A program made the position numbers and the translations under genes. Of a stretch of 64,000 nt of DNA, positions 36,654-48,200 are shown piece after piece. The DNA lies in the NCBI RefSeq assembly GCF_047511655.1, contig NC_133391.1:104755384-104819383 (forward strand). The letters are read 5' to 3'. Origin of the DNA: Castor canadensis (lineage: Eukaryota; Chordata; Mammalia; Rodentia; Castoridae). The notes under the pieces are model-generated. The model made no database searches. It was not told where the DNA came from and worked only from the letters and a program-made list of their open reading frames with translations. Position 1 is the first letter of the stretch. Each line of letters begins with the position of its first letter.

Positions 36654-36965
36654 CTTCTTAGCAGTACTGGAGTTTGAACTCACGGCCACAGGCTTACTAG
36701 GAAAGTGGTCTACCACTGAGCAGAACAATCTCAGCCCGTTTTGCTTTTATTCTTTTTCAGATAGGGTCACAGGCTTTTTGCCCAGCTGGCTTCAGACTCC
36801 TACCTATGCTATCCTCCTACCTATGCTATCCTCCTACCTATGCCTCCTGTCTAGGTGGGATTACAGGCACATGCCACCATGCCCAGTTTATATGTTGATC
36901 CTGTGGTCCTCTTATCTCAGCTTCCCAAGAATCTGGGATTATAGATGTGCACCATCATACCCAGC
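36654..36965 (-). repeat. Composite ID/B1 SINE cluster with an internal minisatellite
   Basis: A reversed ID half ('gtactggagtttgaactcac', 'ggtctaccactgagca') is followed by reversed B1 sequence ending twice in 'gggattacaggcacatgcca' and 'gggattatagatgtgcacca'. A 17-bp unit is tandemly repeated inside at 36801-36847. Confidence 0.8.
36801..36847. repeat. 17-bp tandem repeat inside a SINE
   Basis: Unit TACCTATGCTATCCTCC occurs at 36801-36817 and 36818-36834 exactly, then as a partial third copy to 36847. Confidence 0.9.
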
Positions 36966-37130
36966 CTGAGTTTTCTTTTTAGTGCATATATACCAGACTT
37001 AGAGCAGAATCCAAAAAATTGGAAATACTTGTGTGCAAAATGTTTTTTAAGTCCCCCAACAAGATCTGTTATTTCTGACCAAAGGATAAGAAAAGAACTA
37101 GCCTAGCAAAACTGAAAAACTTCATAAGTA

Positions 37131-37211
37131 ATTGGGGTTGTGGGTGTGGCTCAAGTGGTAGCACTCTTGCCTTGCAAGCATGAGGCCAAGTTCAAAACCT
37201 CGATACCACCA
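37131..37211 (+). repeat. ID-like SINE
   Basis: 'ggttgtgggtgtggctcaag', 'cttgccttgcaagcatgagg' and 'caagttcaaaacctcgatac', followed by A-rich sequence. Confidence 0.88.
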
Positions 37212-37216
37212 AAAAA

Positions 37217-38227
37217 GTGTTTTTTTTAAAGGAAGTAATAACCACTCTATTCCCAGCAGAAGGCCACAAAACTGACTACACTTCCACCTCCATCAGCAAA
37301 GAACTAAAGAAGAGCCCAGATTTCTCCTTTTTTAATGTAACAAGGGGTTCCAACACCCTGTGCCTGGGTGGTGCTGTTACCAGAGCATATCCCTATGGTA
37401 TAGATGGAGAACCACTTGGAAAGCCTGAAGACCCACCTTCACCAGCCAGTGATGAGGGATCCTTCCCATCCCTGCTGGGACTTTATCAGAGGAAACCCAC
37501 TATAGAGCCAAACTTTTACAATGAAATTAAAATAAAATTTGAAGAGACAATAAAGTGTCACCATAGGGGTGTCAATGGAGATCATGTGGGAAGTGCAGAC
37601 TCCTACCTCTGCCCAGCAATAAGCTGAATTTTCCCCTCTCAGATGTCAGTGGAGGCTGAGAGGAGAATCTGGCCTTCTATCTCCACAGGAAATGAGACTG
37701 TCTCCACTCCTCTATCCGAACACCGTCAAAGAAAAAACAACTAAATTAGAAAATTTGAGTCTCCTAACAATATAAAAATGTCCAGGTTTCAGTGAAAAAT
37801 TACTTATACTAAGAACAAGGAAGATATTAAACTGAATGAAAATGGCAATCAATAAATAATCAACAAGATGACAAAAATGTTACGATATTCTGACAAAGAT
37901 TTTCAAAAATACATTGAATGAAAATTAAAATATAACACATCAACTATGTGGGACACAGCTAAAGCAGTGCCAAGAGGGACGTTTATAGCAATAAATGCAT
38001 ACCTTAGAAAAGACAAAACATGTCAAATCAGTAATGTAAGTTTTCACTTCAAGAACCTATAAAAATAAGAAAAAAAATCTCAAAGAAATCAGAAGTAAGG
38101 ACATAATATCAGAGAAGAAGTCAATTAAAATTAGAAAGAGAAAAACAATAGAGAAAATTAATGTGACAAATTACTAGTTCTGTGGAAAAACCAGTAAATT
38201 TACAAACCTCTCAGTACTGACAAAAGA

Positions 38228-38280
<53 letters not shown>

Positions 38281-38535
38281 CAGAAAGAGAGAACACAAAT
38301 TACCAACATGGGGAAAGAAACAGGGACTATTGCATGCTTCCCCACATGACTGGGCATAAGGCAAGATGTCCACTCTTACCATTCCTATTCAATATTGTGG
38401 TTAAAGTTCTAACCAGTGCAATAAGGTAAGAAAAGGAAACAAATTTATACACATAGGAAAGGAAGAAATAAATTGATATGAGTTCAGTGCACTTTATATC
38501 AAATCTCAGCAAGATTACTTGTGACTATAAAGAAG
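37217..38535 (+). pseudogene. Ancient L1 fragments (5' region, then ORF2 pieces)
   Basis: 37217-37620 forms a 136-codon open frame. What follows it ('aaaatgtccaggtttcagtg', 'gaacaaggaagatattaaac', 'ttctgacaaagattttcaaa') matches the 5' UTR/ORF1-start region of old L1M elements as I know them, so I treat the frame as part of that repeat, not as a host gene. 37945-38200 matches ORF2 ('gggacacagctaaagcagtg', 'gggacgtttatagcaataaa'). 38330-38450 is an RT piece. The gaps between pieces are deletions. A (GA)n tract lies at 38228-38290. Confidence 0.65.
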
Positions 38536-38542
38536 ACCATGT

Positions 38543-38862
38543 TGTCTTAGTTTGTTTTCTGCTGCTGTAACAAAATTTCATAGACTGGGTAATTGTAAGT
38601 ACTTGAAGTTCATGTGGCTCACAGCTCTGGAAGCTAGGAAGTCAAAGAGCATGGGACCAGCATCGAGTGAGGACTTTCATGCTGTCATGACATGGTTGAA
38701 GGGCAAATGAGTATATGAATCCTTTCATCAGGAGCCCAGTCCTGCAATGACAGCATTAATCCACGCATGACAGTGAAGCCCTCACGGCCTAATCATGTCT
38801 AAAAGCCATACTTCTTAACACTGCTAAAGTGGCAATTAAATTTCAGCATGAGTTTTGTAGAA
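38543..38862 (-). repeat. MaLR-like LTR (degenerate)
   Basis: On the + strand it starts 'cttagtttgttttctgctgc' with 'catagactgggtaattgtaa', then 'gtggctcacagctctggaag', and ends 'attaaatttcagcatgagtt'. This is the reverse of mammalian MaLR (MST/MLT-type) LTRs as I know them. It splits the old L1 of this region. Confidence 0.6.
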
Positions 38863-39304
38863 AAATTCAACTCATGGATAAAATGTTTTTTCATGAAGTG
38901 AGAGGAATTAATTTACCTGACTTCCAGACTTATTAAAGGACTGTGATCATCAAGTTCAGGTAGTGTGAGTAGTGAGGCAGTCACACAGATCAGTGGAACA
39001 AACACAGAACCCAGAAACAGGGCAGCACAAATACGCCCAACTCAGTTTTGTCAGAAATACAAAAGAAATTCAATGAAGGAAAGAGCTTTTTCAAAAAACA
39101 GTTCTGAAGCAAGTGGAAAACCATGGGTTGGGGGAACAACTTATGTCTCACATTCAAAAATTTAAATGAATGAAAAATTTAGATGGAAAAACTGAAGTTA
39201 TAATGATTTAAGAAAAAACATAAGAGAAAGTCTTGGGATACAAAGAGTAGGCAAAATGTTCTTAGATTTGACACCATAGGCATTATTCATTTAAAAAAAA
39301 ATTT

Positions 39305-39362
39305 ATACTGGGCATAGTGGTACAGATAGCCTAGACTACAGAGTGAGGTTCTGTCTCAAAAA
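39305..39362 (+). repeat. Internally deleted B1 SINE fragment
   Basis: 'actgggcatagtggtaca' joins directly to 'agactacagagtgaggttct' and 'gtctcaaaaac', so the central B1 part is missing. Confidence 0.6.
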
Positions 39363-39717
39363 CAAAAGCCTGATATGTTGATGTGATCAAAATTAAAAAC
39401 TTTTGGCCAGCAAAAGAATGAGAAAAAAATTAGAGAGTAAGAGAAAATATTTGGAAGTATATATTTAACAAAAGAATTGTATCCAAAATGCATGAAAAAC
39501 TCTCATAAGAAATACATTAAAAAGTCAACAGTAAAAAAGCAAAGAATTCAATTAGAACATAGGATGGGCAAAAACATGAAAAGACCTTTCACCAAAGAAG
39601 ATAGGTAGATGGCTTAAAAATATAGAAAGATGCTCAACATCATTAGTAATTTGGAAAATTGAAAAAAAAAACACATGAAGAAAACAACACTAGAATGAAA
39701 CACTAGAAAATAGTGAT

Positions 39718-39772
39718 GTTGGGGAATGTAGCTCAGTGGTAGAGCACATGGTTTTGTTCACTAATACCATGA
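39718..39772 (+). repeat. ID-like SINE fragment
   Basis: 'gttggggaatgtagctcagt' and 'ggtagagcacatggttttgt', followed by a diverged 3' part that runs into the purine tract. Confidence 0.7.
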
Positions 39773-39777
39773 AAGGG

Positions 39778-39838
39778 AAAGAGAGAGAGGGAGGGAGAGG
39801 GAGAGGGAAAAAGGAGAGGGAGAGAGGGACAAAGGGAC

Positions 39839-39902
<64 letters not shown>

Positions 39903-39912
39903 GGGAGGAAGG
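39778..39912. repeat. (GA)n purine tract
   Basis: About 135 bp of almost pure purines on the + strand, with a perfect (GA)n core at about 39846-39898. It probably expanded from the A-rich tail of the adjacent SINE. Confidence 0.95.
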
Positions 39913-40168
39913 GAAGGAGGGAGAGGAGATAAAAACAAAGAAAGAAAAGATAGGAAAAGGAAGAAAATAGTGACCACCAAATGACAGTAGCAGGAATGAG
40001 AACTGCATCACCGATATACTGTGGTAGAAATGTAAAATACAGACTACTCTGAAAATAGTTTAACCATTTCTTTAAAACTTAACGCTCAAATATTTCCCAG
40101 TCCAAAATCACACTTTTTTATTTGTTCCTGAGGGATGTAGACATAAGTTCATACAAAAGCCTGCTCAT

Positions 40169-40262
40169 GGGGCTGGCGGAATGACTCTAGCAGTATGAAC
40201 ACCTGCCTAGCAAGCATGAGACCCCAAGTTTAACCAGTGCCACCAAACACAAACAAACAAAA
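40169..40262 (+). repeat. ID-like SINE
   Basis: 'ggggctggcggaatgactct', 'cctgcctagcaagcatgaga' and a degenerate box B, then an A-rich tail. Confidence 0.85.
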
Positions 40263-40785
40263 CAAACAAAAAAAGCTGCTGATGGATATTTATTTATTTG
40301 TAATAATTAAAAAAAAAACCAGAAACAACCCAGAGATTTTCCACAGATCTATGATAAAAGCAAACTGGTACATCCATACCATGGAATGGTGCAAAAGGAA
40401 AAGGACATATTGATACATACAACAACCTAGCCACCATAAAATTTTGATGAGTGAAAAGTGCCAATGCCAAAAGGTTATATACTGTGTGATTTCACTTATC
40501 TAACATTCTTGACATTTCAAAAATTTTAAAATGCAGAACATATTAGTGGTTATTAGGACTAATGGCAGGAGGGTGGAAAGAAGTAAGAGTGGTTATAAAA
40601 GGGCAACATAAGGGATCCTTGTGGTCATGGAACTGTTTGGTATCTTAATTGTATCAACTTCAAAGTTCTGAATATGCTATTGTACTACACTGTCTTATAT
40701 GGTACTGGTAAGATGTTACCATTGGTGTAGGGGAAGAGGACAAACACTAAGTGGGTAGAAGATATATTGGATAATTTCACTATTC

Positions 40786-40968
40786 TTTCTTTCTTTCCTT
40801 CCTTCCTTTCTTTCTCTTTCCTTTCTTTCTTTCTTTCTCCATCCTTCCTTTCCTCCTCCTCCTCCTTCTTTCCTTTCACTTCCTCCCCCTCCTTCCCTCT
40901 CTCCTTCCCTCCCTCCCTCTTTCTCTTCTTCCCTCCCTCCCTTCCTTCCTTCTTTCCTTCCTTCCTTT
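40786..40968. repeat. Pyrimidine tract (TTTC/TTCC/CTCC)n
   Basis: About 180 bp of nearly pure pyrimidines on the + strand, lying where the tail of the reversed SINE at 40969 would be expected. Confidence 0.95.
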
Positions 40969-41054
40969 TGACTAGCCCAGACTAGTCTCAAACTCACAAT
41001 TCTCTTGCCTCAGCCTGAGTGCTGAGTTTACAAGCATATACCACATGCCTGGTT
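40969..41054 (-). repeat. B1-type SINE fragment
   Basis: Reversed B1 3' portion: 'actagtctcaaactcacaat', 'ctcttgcctcagcctgagtg' and 'catataccacatgcc'. Confidence 0.8.
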
Positions 41055-41679
41055 TGAATTATTTCTTAAAATTGCATGTGAATCTATAGTGATGTTAATA
41101 CAAAAATTTAATTTTGAAACAGGATTTTTAAAACCAGGCAGAATACTTGGATATTTATCAAGAAACCATAAAAATGACAAAAAGGAAACATTATTTGACA
41201 GAGCACAGTCAGGTTCTGGCTCAGATGAAAAAAGGAGAAAAAAAAAAATAACTGACTCAGATCATCTGGTTGTAACCTACTAAAAATTTTATCTTAAATT
41301 GATAGCACTCTTTCTCCAACGCATGGTTTGCTTACTGCAATATGAGACATTTATATGACCCCCATCTAAACCTTCTAGGATTTAACTGGACTGTCCCATC
41401 ATGCTATTTTCTCAGAGGTCATTTATTTATTTTGCAGTTCTAAACATATAAACTGAAAATTGCAGCTCATTGGGAATCTTGTGTCTTCCCCCTCTTATCT
41501 GGGTGACTCTAAACAACTGTAACCAAGCAGAATTTTCTGCAGTTATTCATATAGCTTAATGGACAATTGATGGCTTTTCCTCCAGTCACTGCTGCTGCCT
41601 CTCTACGTTTCACATTACTTAATGACCACTTTGCCATTAAAGTTGACGCGGTCCTAATACTAATGTACTAATATTAGTG
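41055..41679. other. Unassigned sequence
   Basis: No gene or known repeat is recognised. Confidence 0.5.
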
Positions 41680-42003
41680 TTACTAAGTACTTACCACATA
41701 CCAGTTGCACGCCAGGCACTATTTAAACATTTTATATACAAAATGTTTATACATTTATTATCTTTTTAATATGTAGCATTTAATACTTATTAACATTTGT
41801 TAGATGTTAATAAATTAACATTTATTAACTTCCTAAGAACCCTGTGAGTTAGATTCTATTGTTGTCACCATTTTACATATAAAACACAAAAGGCAAATTA
41901 ATTTATCCTAAATGACACTAGTGCCACTAAATAGTGAAGCTAGGAAATAAATTCAAGTGATTTTAGCTTTGAAGTTCATGTTTCTAGTCACTGTGCTCTA
42001 TTA
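41680..42003 (-). repeat. MIR SINE (degenerate)
   Basis: 'accacataccagttgcacgc' with 'caggcactatttaaacattt', then 'accctgtgagttagattcta', 'caccattttacatat' and 'agtcactgtgctctatta' follow the reversed MIR order. About 90 bp of AT-rich sequence (41760-41830) appears expanded in the middle. Confidence 0.75.
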
Positions 42004-42369
42004 CTGTTCACAAAACTACTACAGGAAGTGTATGGGAGTCCTCTAAACATTACGTGCTAAATGTAAAATGTGACAGATTCTAAGTAGTTATGCTTGAGCT
42101 TTAGTAAATCCAGGTGACTAAATTTTGGCCAGTGGGATATAGGCAAAAGTGATACACATCACTTCCAGGCTAACCCACACAACGTTCTGACCATGATTTT
42201 CCATTCGCTTTGCTTTGCCCAAGGTTTTACTCTCAGCCTTCTTCTCCTCATTCTCCTTACTCACCCATCTGCTCAGCAATTTTATGCTTCAGTGATAAGT
42301 TCCATGTGATTGAGTCCCAAGTTTCTCTCTTTCCCCATCCCTCTCTCTTTTAGGGAAATAATACTTTTC
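42004..42369. other. Unassigned sequence
   Basis: No recognisable gene or repeat. Confidence 0.5.
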
Positions 42370-42470
42370 TCTGTTTTTTTTTTACTTTATTGTTTTTATA
42401 TTTGCTCACATGCATATACATTGTTTGGACAATCTCCCCTCCCTCCCCTTTCCTCTGTCTTTTGGTCACC
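42370..42470 (-). mobile_element. Short L1 3'-terminal fragment
   Basis: The T tract, 'gctcacatgcatatac', 'ttgtttgg' and the C-rich run match the reversed extreme 3' end of young L1s. It parallels the + strand fragment at 8350-8452. Confidence 0.6.
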
Positions 42471-42696
42471 TCTATGTAAGTATCTTCTTCTTCACCTTCA
42501 GTCTAGTTGTGTCCAAAACCTAGATTATCTCTATCTCTCATCTGGGTGTTGATGCTTTGCTTTTATGTGTCCAGACTACGAACACAACCTTGAATTTACC
42601 TTTGACTTTTCTCAGTCTTTCCATTTTCTCCTCATAATTCAGTCAGTTGTCCTCATGGTCTTCCTCTATTTCCCTCCTTTCTTTTTAAAAATTTTT

Positions 42697-43035
42697 TTTT
42701 GGCAATACTGGAGTTTGAACTCAGAGCTTTGTGTATGTTAGACAGGTGCTGTACAGCTTGAACCACACTTCCAACCCTTTAGCTTTGGTTATTTTGGAGA
42801 CAGGGTCTTGATTTTTGCTCAGGCTGGCCTAACCCTCGATCCTCCTTGTTAATGCTTCCTGCCATAGTGGGAAGACAGGTGTATAGGTATACACCAGCAT
42901 GCCCAGCTGTCCGTTGAGATGGGGGGGGTGTCTCATGGTTTTTTTTCCTCAGCTGGCCTGGAACCATGCTATTCCTTCCAATCTCAGTCTCCCAAGTGGC
43001 TAGAATTACAGGCTGAGCCACAGGTGCTAGGCTCA
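42697..43035 (-). repeat. B1-dID SINE with extra B1 copy
   Basis: Reversed ID half ('ggcaatactggagtttgaac', 'gacaggtgctgtacagct'), a reversed B1 ('gagacagggtcttg', 'gctcaggctggcc'), then a second reversed B1-like segment ending 'ccaagtggctagaattacag'. Confidence 0.85.
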
Positions 43036-43689
43036 TCTCTATTTTCTCTTTTCCATTGTCATTGTTCTTTCCTAGATTGCATGACTCCTCTTGAAGTTTG
43101 CAACACCTCCTAAACTAGGATTTGAGGTTATGTCTACTTCATTTCAGTATCTTTCTTTCCCTTATAATCAAAGCTCTAGTGAAGTCATGCTAAAGTCACC
43201 AATGACTATTAGCTGTTATAATTTAACATTCAAAGTTATCAAAATGATAATCTTTAAAAATGTTTAAATGTAAAATTTTTCATCATATACCCCAACACAT
43301 ACTTACTTTCTAGCTAAAACTTTAAATCTCAATAGCCTAGGACATTTTCAGCTACATTTCAAGACCTTTTTTATTTCTACTTGCACTTACTAGTTTATCA
43401 AAATAGTACCTTTTTGTGAAATTTATCTTAACTGCTACTTCTTTCATGAAGTCCTTTTAAGATGTCCTTTCTAATGAAAAATTAAATGTTTACAAAATAT
43501 GGACATAATAGTATACTGAACCCCCATAGATCTATTTTATAGCTTTGAAATCAACTGATACCTAGTCTTGATTCATCTGCACCCTTTCCATGACCTTCCC
43601 TTTCATCAGATTCCAAGTTAGATATAATCATTCCCTTCTCTTTGCAGCTCTCTTGCAGCACTGACATTGCTATGAATATTTTATAGCTA
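43036..43689. other. Unassigned sequence
   Basis: AT-rich, with no gene recognised. Confidence 0.5.
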
Positions 43690-43800
43690 TTTGTATTTAT
43701 TTTATATTCTCCCTAGATTTAAAGTCCCTTGAAGGTAAGGTCTTTGTGTTGTTGCCTTTCAGGACCTATCCATCACAGCATAGTGCCCTGAGTCTATAGG
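43690..43800 (+). repeat. L2-like 3' fragment
   Basis: 'aaagtcccttgaaggtaagg', 'tctttgtgttg', 'acctatccatcacagcatag' and 'tgccctgagtctataggc' follow the pattern of the L2 3' end ('ctccttgagggcagggac ... cagtgcctggcac'), heavily mutated. Confidence 0.5.
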
Positions 43801-44725
43801 CAAAAACAGCAGATTTTTTAAAAATTTGAATTGAAACACTTAATGCTATTTTAAAGGGAATTGTTTTCCCCAGAGTTAATAATCATATCCTTTGTCAAAA
43901 TTGTCTCTATACAAAGCTGACATGAGTACCAAGCCTATTTTTAAATTTTCTGAGAAGATCCACGTGTTTCTTTAGTAATCCAACATCCTGTTTGGATTAT
44001 CTCAATAATCACTAAATTCTATGCTGAGCCTTAGCTCAGGGTGATATTGGATAAACCGTTTGGAATTAGCATAGTGAATATATTCTCTTTGCCTGTTTTC
44101 TTATTAACAAATTGCATATTTCCATTCTTACCCACAGAGAATTATGAGATAAATAGGGTAGTCACCTATTGATTATACAGGTTTTAACCATTCTGGTTTT
44201 CTTTTTTGCCCTTTCTAGGTATGGTGTCTAATTTTGTGTATTTTTATTCACTAATTCTCTTCTCAAAGTATAACATAGAGCGCGAAAGAGGACAAAAAGC
44301 TTAAAATATTTAGCAGTGGGATCAGTAAAATATTTGGCAGAATGGAAATTTAAAGCCATTAACTAAAATGAAGATAATCTGTCTCCCCTTCATTACCAGG
44401 AATGAGAAAGAATCAACAGTGAAGGACTCTGAATTCCACAGGAAGTCTTTGTCGTTGTTAGTGTTTGTGTATCTGAGTATAAGTGTATTCATCATGGAAA
44501 GCCTTAATTTCTCCAAATTTAATATTTCATTGATTCAAGAATTTCATCAAATCTTAGGAGAATATACAGAATTGAAAACATAAAGTTTACAAAGCATAGA
44601 CAATGTTTCCATGATAATTTCTAACATCGAGGATGAAATGGGGAATTGTATTTAGTTTCCATTATGCTTATACACACTTTGGAGTAAAATTCTAAATTCA
44701 ACATTAAAGCAAAAATGGGATTATG
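43801..44725. other. Unassigned AT-rich sequence
   Basis: No gene or clear repeat is recognised. Confidence 0.5.
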
Positions 44726-45114
44726 GAAAAGACTATGCAAAAGACTATATCTGATACATGGCCAACTAATCTTCAGCAAAGGCTGTAAGAATGAACAATG
44801 GGGGAAGATAGTCTCTTCAATAAATGGTATTGGGAAAACTGGATAGCCACATGCAAAAAAGAAGAAAAAAGAAAGGAAATTGAATTCTTATCTTACAGCA
44901 TGCAAAAAAACCAATTCAAAAATTTACTGAAGACATAAGCATAAGACCTGAAACTATAAAAATTTAGAGGAAAACACAGGAGAAAAGCTTCATGATGTTG
45001 GTCTTTGTGATGATTTCTTGACCCTAACACCAAAGGCAAGACAATAAAATAAAAGTAAAAATTTGGGGGAATTATATCAAACTAGAAAGTTTCTGGACAA
45101 AAGATTTTCTTTTC

Positions 45115-45355
45115 TCTATTTTAAATCAGCTTTTTGTTTGCTTGACTTTCTTTTTTACTATTGAGTTACTTGAGTTCCTTATATATTCTGATACTGACTC
45201 CTTGTCAAATGCATAGCTTGCAGTAATTTTTCTTTTTAATTTTTCTATTATCATACTATTGTACTGGGTACATTGTGACCTTTTCAAAAGTTCTTACAAT
45301 ATATCATAGCTGAATTCACACCCTCCATCTTTCTCTTTTATCCCCCTTCCTCCTG
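45115..45355 (-). mobile_element. Reversed L1 scraps
   Basis: 45160-45235 reads 'tgagttccttatatattctg' and 'cttgtcaaatgcatagcttg', which is old L1 ORF2 in reverse. 45240-45355 matches the reversed L1-tail family also seen at 24735-24830. They are inserted in, or rearranged within, the + strand L1. Confidence 0.55.
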
Positions 45356-45390
45356 CAGTAATTTTTTTTCTCTGTAAGTTGCTGTGTTTA

Positions 45391-45602
45391 TTCAGTGCAG
45401 GTGATGAAACCCAAATCCAAGGCTTCACGCATGCTAGGCAAATGCTTTCCCCTGAGTTAATACCACCAGTCCTCTCCCTTTTATTATTTTATTTTGAGAC
45501 ATGGTCTTTCTATGTTGTTTAGCTGGCCTGAATTTTCAATGTTCCCAGAGCCTCAGCCTCCTGAGTAGCTGAGATTATAGGAATGTGCCACTATGTCCAG
45601 TT
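45391..45602 (-). repeat. B1-dID SINE
   Basis: Diverged reversed ID half ('cgcatgctaggcaaatgc') then reversed B1 ('gagacatggtctttctatgt', 'cagcctcctgagtagctgag', 'ggaatgtgccactatg'). Confidence 0.85.
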
Positions 45603-45776
45603 TGCTTTTTCATTTTGTTGTTTGTTTCTTTTGGTATGAAAAATCTTTGTCAGCTATTCATCTCACAGGGAATTGATACCCAGAATATATAAAGAATTGA
45701 AAATTTAAACACTCAAAGAACAAATAATCCAATCAATAAATTCATAAAATAACTGAAAAGTTTTTTTTTTCTTCTT

Positions 45777-45873
45777 GTTGTCATTGTTATCATATTCTGT
45801 TACTAGGGAATGAACTCAGGGTCTTCTGCTTGTTAAGCAGGCACTCTACCACTTGAGCCATGGCCCAAGTCCT
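45777..45873 (-). repeat. ID-like SINE
   Basis: 'gaatgaactcagggtcttct', 'gttaagcaggcactctacca' and 'cttgagccatggcccaagtc' on the + strand. The T tract before it is the tail. Confidence 0.88.
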
Positions 45874-45939
45874 GAACACTTCTCAAATGAAGAAATACAA
45901 ATGGCCAGTACTACCAAAAAAAAAAAAAGAAGAAAGAAA

Positions 45940-46317
45940 ATTTCTATAGATTGCATCTTGAGTGCCTCCCACCCCCAAGGCCCATATTGCTAAAGGTTTG
46001 GTCTCCAGCTTGTGGCACTATTTGGAGGGGTGGAACCTTTAGGAGGTGGGTCCTAGTGGAAGGAAGTTAGGGCATTTGGGACATGCCCTTGAAGGAGATA
46101 CTGTGACCTTAGCTCCTTCCTGTTTCTCTCGTTGTGGCCTAGCTGCCATGAGGTAAGCAGTTTCCTCCACCACATACTCCACCACAGGCCCAAAGGCAAT
46201 GAAACAACTAAACATGGACTGACGCTTCTAAAACTGGGAGCCAAAATAAACCTTTCTTCCTCATAAGTAGTTTATATCAAATATTTAGTCACAGTGGCGA
46301 AAAGTTGACTAATACAG
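45940..46317 (+). repeat. MaLR-like LTR (degenerate)
   Basis: 'ggtctccagcttgtggcact', 'ggaacctttaggaggtgggt', 'gctgccatgaggtaagcag', 'gccaaaataaacctttcttc' (AATAAA signal), and the end 'gacta' then 'atacag' follow MaLR LTR order as I know it. It is inserted in the old L1, which resumes at 46320. No internal sequence, so a solo LTR. Confidence 0.6.
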
Positions 46318-46740
46318 AAATAAAAGCACTATCTTGAAGAGATATCTGCACTCTCAGGTTCTCATTGATCTCATTGGGATCAATGTTAGCAGTAGCCAAG
46401 ATACAGAATCCGCAGAAGGGCGTTATGCTATGTGAAATAAGTCAGGAACAGTGAAACAAATAATGCACAATCTCACTTATATGTGGTACTAAAAAAGTCA
46501 AACTTATTAAAACAGAGTGTAGAAGAGTAATTAGAAGTGGTGGGGAGAGAAATGGAAAAGGGTACAAAATTTCAGCTATCAAATGAATAAATTCTGGACC
46601 CCTAATGTATCGCATGGTGACGATGGTTAATAATTTACAAACTTGAAATTTGCTGAAAGTAGATCTTAAGTATTTTCATCACAAAAAAGATAACTATGTA
46701 AAGTGACAAATATATTAACTTTGCTATGGTAATTAGTTCA

Positions 46741-47870
46741 CAATGAATATATTATCAAAACATCATGCTTATACCTTAAATACATAGAATTTTTATTTGC
46801 CATCTATATTTCTGTGAGGCTTGTGAACCAAAAAAGCTATGCATAAGAGGAAAAGATTATCTGAACAGTTACATTGTTGTGCAATGTTGACATGAGGGAA
46901 AAAGACCTGTAGGCAACAGAGTGAACCTAGAATGTGTACTCATTGTGTAGGCAGTCACTCATTAAATGATAATAAGCTATATTGGGGTGGGGAAGAATTA
47001 CATACTTTGTTGGTACTAATTCAGAGATTTGAAAGGTCTAAGAGCACATCTTTATAAAGACCAGGGTGGCTTATTCTTGAGAAGGGAGTATAGAAAACTG
47101 GAGAGGTCATCTGGTTTAGCCTTCATTGCTTGGGTTAGGCAGTGCCCTAAAATTGTGCAGAGCTCTAAGCCTTGGGGCCATATTGAGACCATTTGGATGC
47201 CCTCATTACTTCCACTTTACGAAGCTCTGTCGTCAGTGCTCTTACTGACATGTTATATATGGTTGCTTCCTCTTTATTCTTATTCTTTAAATGTAAGTGT
47301 TCATGATTAAAAGAAAACTTTAAAAACTACCATTCAGACTTACCACTACCCCAAATCACCTCTACATAAGATGTCACTTGCACCTGAAGAATGTCTGGCA
47401 TAAGAGGTAGGATCTCATTTGTGACAGCTAATTATACATGATTACTTGTATGCGCTTTAGTTAAACACTGCTTTTTGAAGTCTTCATTGAAATTCTTGTA
47501 GTTACTAGTTCTTCATAGCAAATTGTTAGATTGCTTTCCCTAGAATTTATTTTCTATGCGTATTCTCTCTTCTCAATCTTCGATTGTTCTTTACTGTTTA
47601 CTAAATCGTGAGCATTCTAGCATTTGAAGTCCTCAGTCATGTGACTCCAGAGCTATCTACCATTGCAAGCCTCCAGTTGTCTTAGAGTGCAGTGAAGTTG
47701 AGGGGCCAGGACAACACAATATGCCCACCTTCTTCGTGATTTATTGTATGTGGTTTTGACCATGTGCAGTCAAAAAGTAACAAATAAAAAGATCAAAAAT
47801 GTTTCAATTCTTCTGTCACATGATGTCGCACATCACTTGATGTGGAGAAGCCATCAGTCCCATTTTATCA
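46741..47870. other. Unassigned sequence
   Basis: No gene or clear repeat is recognised. The frame at 47029-47310 has no motif and no neighbouring exon signals I can support. Confidence 0.5.
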
Positions 47871-48200
47871 TCACTTGTCTTTAAGTCATTGCGTAAGTGT
47901 TAAGTCATCTGCTCAGTGTTTCCCTGCCTTTAATTTTGTGAAAATATGCTTCCCCAAAACCAACTGGTGACCAAAAAGCAAGGTAAAATATGTTTAATTG
48001 ACATGCTAAAGTAAAAAGTTTAGATTTGTTGAAAGGTGTTGTGTTCTTTACCAGAAATTGGGAGGCATTCTGGGAACAGTGAATCAAGCATCCACAGACC
48101 TGAGCATTTGTGTTTTTCCTCGATGGTGGTCTCCTTGGAACCATTTACCTGTGAATACAAAGAATCTACTGTATCTACATGCTGTGTTGAATTAAATCAC
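47871..48200 (+). mobile_element. Possible Tigger/pogo-like transposon relic
   Basis: 'ctttaattttgtgaaaatatg' in near form and a broken frame with 'EIGRHSGNSESSIH' near 48055-48095 resemble the helix-turn-helix start of pogo-type transposases. The match is weak and from memory, with several stops. It could equally be unique sequence. Confidence 0.3.

Larger units (their letters stand above)
38865..40690 (+). pseudogene. Ancient L1 (ORF2 3' part and 3' UTR), interrupted
   Basis: L1-like landmarks in order: 'gatcagtggaacaaacacag', 'ccagcaaaagaatgag', 'gaattgtatccaaaatgc', 'gatgctcaacatcattagta', 'ggtacatccataccatggaa', 'gatttcacttatctaac', and the 3' region with 'gggatccttgtggtcatgga'. It is interrupted by three SINE pieces and a GA tract. 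No open frame remains. Confidence 0.75.
44726..46740 (+). pseudogene. Ancient L1 (ORF2 3' part and 3' UTR), interrupted
   Basis: 44726-45110 carries L1-like 'ctcttcaataaatggtattg', 'ggaaaactggatagccacat', 'gacctgaaactataaa' and 'actagaaagtttctggac'. 45645-45935 continues with 'gggaattgatacccagaata' and 'acacttctcaaatgaag'. 46320-46740 continues with 'agatatctgcactctcaggt', 'cactgagtag'-type 3' sequence and 'gaaataagtcaggaacagtg'. Interruptions are an inverted L1 scrap (45115-45235), an L1-tail piece, two SINEs and an LTR. Non-coding. Confidence 0.75.

Noticed and set aside
37217..37627. 136-codon open frame on the + strand
   Set aside because: The downstream sequence matches the 5' region of old L1 elements and the frame has no domain or splice context, so I treat it as part of an ancient L1.
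39690..40011. Open frames rich in Ser/Leu/Phe or Arg/Glu
   Set aside because: They are translations of the (GA)n tract and its complement. The same applies to 40685-40997 and 34167-34651.
47029..47310. 93-codon open frame
   Set aside because: No motif, conservation clue or adjacent exon signals. Length is within chance expectation.
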